Shown here: piece after piece, positions 61,478 to 64,000 of the stretch
How the letters are laid out: every line of letters starts with the position of its first letter
Numbering within the stretch: the first letter of the stretch is position 1
Assembly (NCBI GenBank): GCA_040386775.1
Contig: JAZKEU010000009.1
Location: 1-64,000 of the forward strand
DNA from: Bdellovibrionota bacterium
Lineage (GTDB): Bacteria; Bdellovibrionota; Bdellovibrionia; Bdellovibrionales; JAEYZS01
Length of the DNA: 64,000 nt
Direction: 5' to 3'
Notes under the pieces: model-generated
The model's database searches: none
Told to the model about the DNA's origin: nothing
Seen by the model: the letters and a program-made list of their open reading frames with translations, nothing else
Program-made: the position numbers and the translations under genes

Positions 61478-63364
61478 ATGAAAAACCAGTTCGACATTAT
61501 AGTAGTAGGTGCAGGCCACGCAGGTATCGAGGCAGCTTTATCTTCGGCTAGATTGGGTGCAAATACTCTGGTGGTGACTACAAACCTGGAGCGTATTGGT
61601 TTTATGAGCTGTAACCCGGCTATTGGTGGACTTGCAAAAGGGCACATGGTGCGAGAAATTGATGCTCTCGGCGGCGAGATGGGTGTTGCTACAGACGAAT
61701 CATGCATCCAATTTAAGAGATTAAATGCTACAAAAGGACCCGCTGTTCGGGGATCCAGAGCTCAGTGTGACAAAGATCTTTATGTTTCACACATGATCGA
61801 AACCTTCAAAAATCAAAAAAATCTTTCTCTACTTCAAGGCGAAGCAAAATCCTTAATTCTTTCAGGATCAAAATGTTTGGGAATTAAAATTCAAGATGGA
61901 TCAGAAATCTTCGCGAAAAAAGTAATCATCACGACGGGCACATTTATGAATGCCGTTATGCATGTGGGATTGGAACAACAAGCCGGCGGAAGAGTGGGCG
62001 ACAATGCAACCGTTGGACTCTCTGATCAGCTCAAAAGTTTTGGATTCAATGTTTTCAGATTAAAAACAGGAACCCCCCCGAGGCTTCTTCGCGATTCAAT
62101 TGATTTTTCAGTAATGACTCCGCAACCAGGGGATCAAAAATTCTATCCATTCAGCTTTAAAAGCGGAAAAAACTACAAACTTCCGCAAGTGGATTGCCAT
62201 CTTTCGCACACAACAGAGCTTACTCACGAAATCATTCGAAAAAATCTCGACAAATCTCCCATATATTGTGGAATGATTGAGGGCACTGGACCTAGGTACT
62301 GTCCAAGCATTGAAGACAAGGTTACACGATTTGCAGAAAAAATTCGTCATCAAACCTTCTTAGAGCCAGAAGGTCTTTCGACAGATCATATTTATCTTCA
62401 GGGAATTTCTACAAGTTTACCGGCGGATATTCAGGACCAATTTATTAGAACTATCAAGGGACTCGAAAACGTGAAATTTGCTCGCTACGGTTATGCGGTA
62501 GAATATGATTTCATCGAGCCTACACAAATTCGTGCAACTTTAGAAACTCGCGCAATCGAAAATCTTTATCTTGCTGGACAAATTAACGGTACTAGTGGAT
62601 ACGAAGAAGCAGCTGCTCAAGGTTTTATGGCCGGAGTAAATGCAGCCCAAAGTCTCCAAGACAAAGATCCAGTTATTTTAAGACGTGACCAAGCTTACAT
62701 TGGCGTGCTGATTGATGATCTAGTTACAAAAGGTACAAAAGAACCTTACCGCATGTTCACATCAAGAGCTGAACACAGGCTGGTGCTTCGCGAGGACAAC
62801 ACACTTGATCGCCTCCTCGACCTTGGTAGAGACATTGGCTTGATCACCTCAGAAGATTTTGATCGCGTATCTTTAATCCGTGAAAAAAGAAATGCTCAAA
62901 AAAACTATCTTCGCTCTACTACGATTTATCCAAACAAGGAGACCAATGAAAAATTGGTTGCTATGGGAACTCAAGAAATCTTAAAACCAACAACTCTCGA
63001 TACATTATTACGCAGAGCAGAAATATCAACAGAGAAAATTGGAACGATGGGCCATAATTTAAATATGGATCCTGAAATTTTAGAACCTGTTGAAATTGAA
63101 ATTAAATATGAAGGTTATATCAAAAGACAAAAAGAGCTTATTGAGCAGTCATCTCGTTTGGAAACTTATAAATTAGATGAGAGCATGGATTACTCTAAGG
63201 TCAGAGGACTTTCGGCCGAGGAAATGGAAAAGCTTCTAAAAGTAAAGCCTCTAACTATTGGGCAGGCACAAAGAATCAGCGGGGTTAATCCATCTGCTAT
63301 TCAGGCAATTTTAATTCATATCAAAGGTCGTAAAAAAATTCATCAACTAGAGACGCACAATTAG
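61478..63364 (+). CDS. mnmG: tRNA modification enzyme MnmG
   Basis: 628 residues. FAD-binding start IIVVGAGHAGIEAALSSARLG; CNPAIGGLAKGHMVREIDALGGEMG; a cluster ending in YCPSIEDKVTRFA; ANSIGTSGYEE-like GQINGTSGYEEAAAQGFMAG. C-terminal helical domain reads RGLSAEEMEKLLKVKPLTIGQAQRISGVNPSA. Works with MnmE on wobble uridine. Followed after 9 bases by the rsmG-like gene. Confidence 0.96.
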   Translation: MKNQFDIIVVGAGHAGIEAALSSARLGANTLVVTTNLERIGFMSCNPAIGGLAKGHMVREIDALGGEMGVATDESCIQFKRLNATKGPAVRGSRAQCDKDLYVSHMIETFKNQKNLSLLQGEAKSLILSGSKCLGIKIQDGSEIFAKKVIITTGTFMNAVMHVGLEQQAGGRVGDNATVGLSDQLKSFGFNVFRLKTGTPPRLLRDSIDFSVMTPQPGDQKFYPFSFKSGKNYKLPQVDCHLSHTTELTHEIIRKNLDKSPIYCGMIEGTGPRYCPSIEDKVTRFAEKIRHQTFLEPEGLSTDHIYLQGISTSLPADIQDQFIRTIKGLENVKFARYGYAVEYDFIEPTQIRATLETRAIENLYLAGQINGTSGYEEAAAQGFMAGVNAAQSLQDKDPVILRRDQAYIGVLIDDLVTKGTKEPYRMFTSRAEHRLVLREDNTLDRLLDLGRDIGLITSEDFDRVSLIREKRNAQKNYLRSTTIYPNKETNEKLVAMGTQEILKPTTLDTLLRRAEISTEKIGTMGHNLNMDPEILEPVEIEIKYEGYIKRQKELIEQSSRLETYKLDESMDYSKVRGLSAEEMEKLLKVKPLTIGQAQRISGVNPSAIQAILIHIKGRKKIHQLETHN

Positions 63365-63373
63365 GAGGGCACC

Positions 63374-64000
63374 ATGGACACACAATGGAGAATCAGAGAT
63401 CACTTTCCAAACTTAACAGATGATTTGTTAAGTACTCTTAGACTTTTTCATGTAGAGCTCATGAGATTTAACCAAACATTAAGTTTAATTTCTACATTTA
63501 CTGAAAAGAACGCAGACCTTCTTCATTTTTATGACATCATCAAGGCTAGCGAGTTTATTATAAAAGATAATCCTACTATAAAAGAAGTTTATAACTATAG
63601 TTCAGGAAATGGACTCACGGGTATTATCTTTGGAATTCTTAACCCTCAAATAAAGATAAACATAGTGGTTGAAGATCAGAGAAAATTAGAATTTGTGAAA
63701 CATATTATTGCGAGGGCCCAGCTAGCGAATGTTCATATTTTGAATCTTAAGCCAGATAATCTTTCAATTGCAGGACCGTCAGTCAATATTACGAGAGATT
63801 TCTCTAATCTTGCTAGAACACTGCTTTTAGGGAACAAGATTCTTGCCGCCGGAAGCATGATTTATTCTTTGAAAGGCGCAGATTGGTTCAAGGAATTAAC
63901 AGCGCTGCCGTCGCAAATAAGTTCCACGTGGAACAATGAGATGGCTTTTGAATATGAACTTCCTGAGGCTTTGGGACCTAGAGTAGTTATAAAATCAGTA
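63374..64000 (+). CDS. rsmG: RsmG (GidB)-like methyltransferase, 3' end cut
   Basis: 209 residues visible; the frame is open at the window edge. GGAGGG precedes the ATG. The order mnmG-rsmG is usual. It has the RsmG outline (FHVELMRFNQTLSLIS, then TGIIFGILNPQIKINIVVEDQRKLEFVKHI, then SLKG near residue 170), but the SAM loop that should read like DVGSGGGLPG is NYSSGNGLTG. It lacks the acid and one glycine, so activity may be weak or changed. Also carries parS (63920-63935). Confidence 0.7.
   Translation, partial: MDTQWRIRDHFPNLTDDLLSTLRLFHVELMRFNQTLSLISTFTEKNADLLHFYDIIKASEFIIKDNPTIKEVYNYSSGNGLTGIIFGILNPQIKINIVVEDQRKLEFVKHIIARAQLANVHILNLKPDNLSIAGPSVNITRDFSNLARTLLLGNKILAAGSMIYSLKGADWFKELTALPSQISSTWNNEMAFEYELPEALGPRVVIKSV
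63920..63935 (+). other. parS: parS centromere site
   Basis: AGTTCCACGTGGAACA, a perfect 14-bp palindrome (63921-63934), matches 15 of 16 positions of the classical ParB site TGTTCCACGTGGAACA. It lies inside the rsmG-like gene, about 8.5 kb from oriC, where parS and parAB are commonly found beyond rsmG. Confidence 0.85.

Overview
The window looks like the replication-origin region of a low-GC member of the Bdellovibrionales (Bdellovibrio/Pseudobdellovibrio-like). The evidence is a single-domain bacterial histone closely resembling Bdellovibrio Bd0055/HBb, the order dnaA-dnaN-recF-gyrB-gyrA-(TPR lipoprotein)-atpZ-atpI-atpB-atpE on one strand with rpmH-rnpA-yidD-yidC-jag-mnmE-mnmG-rsmG diverging on the other, many small secreted proteins and lipoproteins with no obvious family, and a G+C content that looks close to 40%. 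I see no insertion sequence, prophage, CRISPR array, tRNA or rRNA. This is a core-genome region, and its oddities sit inside otherwise ordinary genes.

Layout. 1-2.7 kb: the end of an unidentified gene, a decayed M43-like peptidase, a LysM lipoprotein and a DUF192 protein. 2.7-7.8 kb (minus strand): the gatC-gatA-gatB transamidosome operon running on into an AsmA-like protein, Ppx/GppA phosphatase and DUF192. 7.9-15.1 kb: ligA, a cysteine-rich secreted protein, the histone behind a promoter region full of palindromes, a membrane metallophosphoesterase, a lytic transglycosylase and a 2OG-Fe(II) oxygenase. 15.2-25 kb (minus strand): a large cell-surface protein, then ftsK - TPR - lptM-like lipoprotein - dapF - dapA - dapB - HPPK-like - transaldolase - lipoprotein, a chain linking division, lysine/peptidoglycan precursor synthesis and the envelope. 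25-29.8 kb: queE, a Fis-like regulator, then rpsF - DUF2232 - rplI - dnaB with rpsR missing from its usual place. 29.9-36.4 kb: FHA protein, alpha/beta hydrolase, a 530-residue orphan, etfB-etfA behind two DnaA boxes, and a DUF374 acyltransferase. 36.4-44.2 kb (plus strand): three parvulin-type chaperones ending in surA, pdxA, a phosphohexomutase, and a uvrA lacking its insertion domain. 44.3-47.1 kb: two small secreted proteins and the Fo half of ATP synthase. 47.1-57 kb: gyrA, gyrB, recF, dnaN, dnaA. 57-64 kb: rpmH to rsmG, the last cut by the window edge.

The dnaN-dnaA gap (55247-55506) carries a convincing oriC: an AT-rich stretch, five TAG trinucleotides in the DnaA-trio orientation, a short GC-containing spacer and a cluster of DnaA boxes. 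A near-perfect parS (63920-63935) lies 8.5 kb away inside rsmG. Replication start, origin segregation and the chromatin protein gene therefore sit within about 53 kb of each other.

The most notable observations are the histone with its palindromic upstream region, the UvrA whose insertion domain is replaced by an acidic linker, a folK-like gene in the dap operon that has lost metal-binding residues, an RsmG-like protein with a degraded SAM motif that hosts parS, the DnaA-trio origin, and tandem DnaA boxes in front of etfBA. None is proven to be a new system. All calls come from reading the sequence without database searches.
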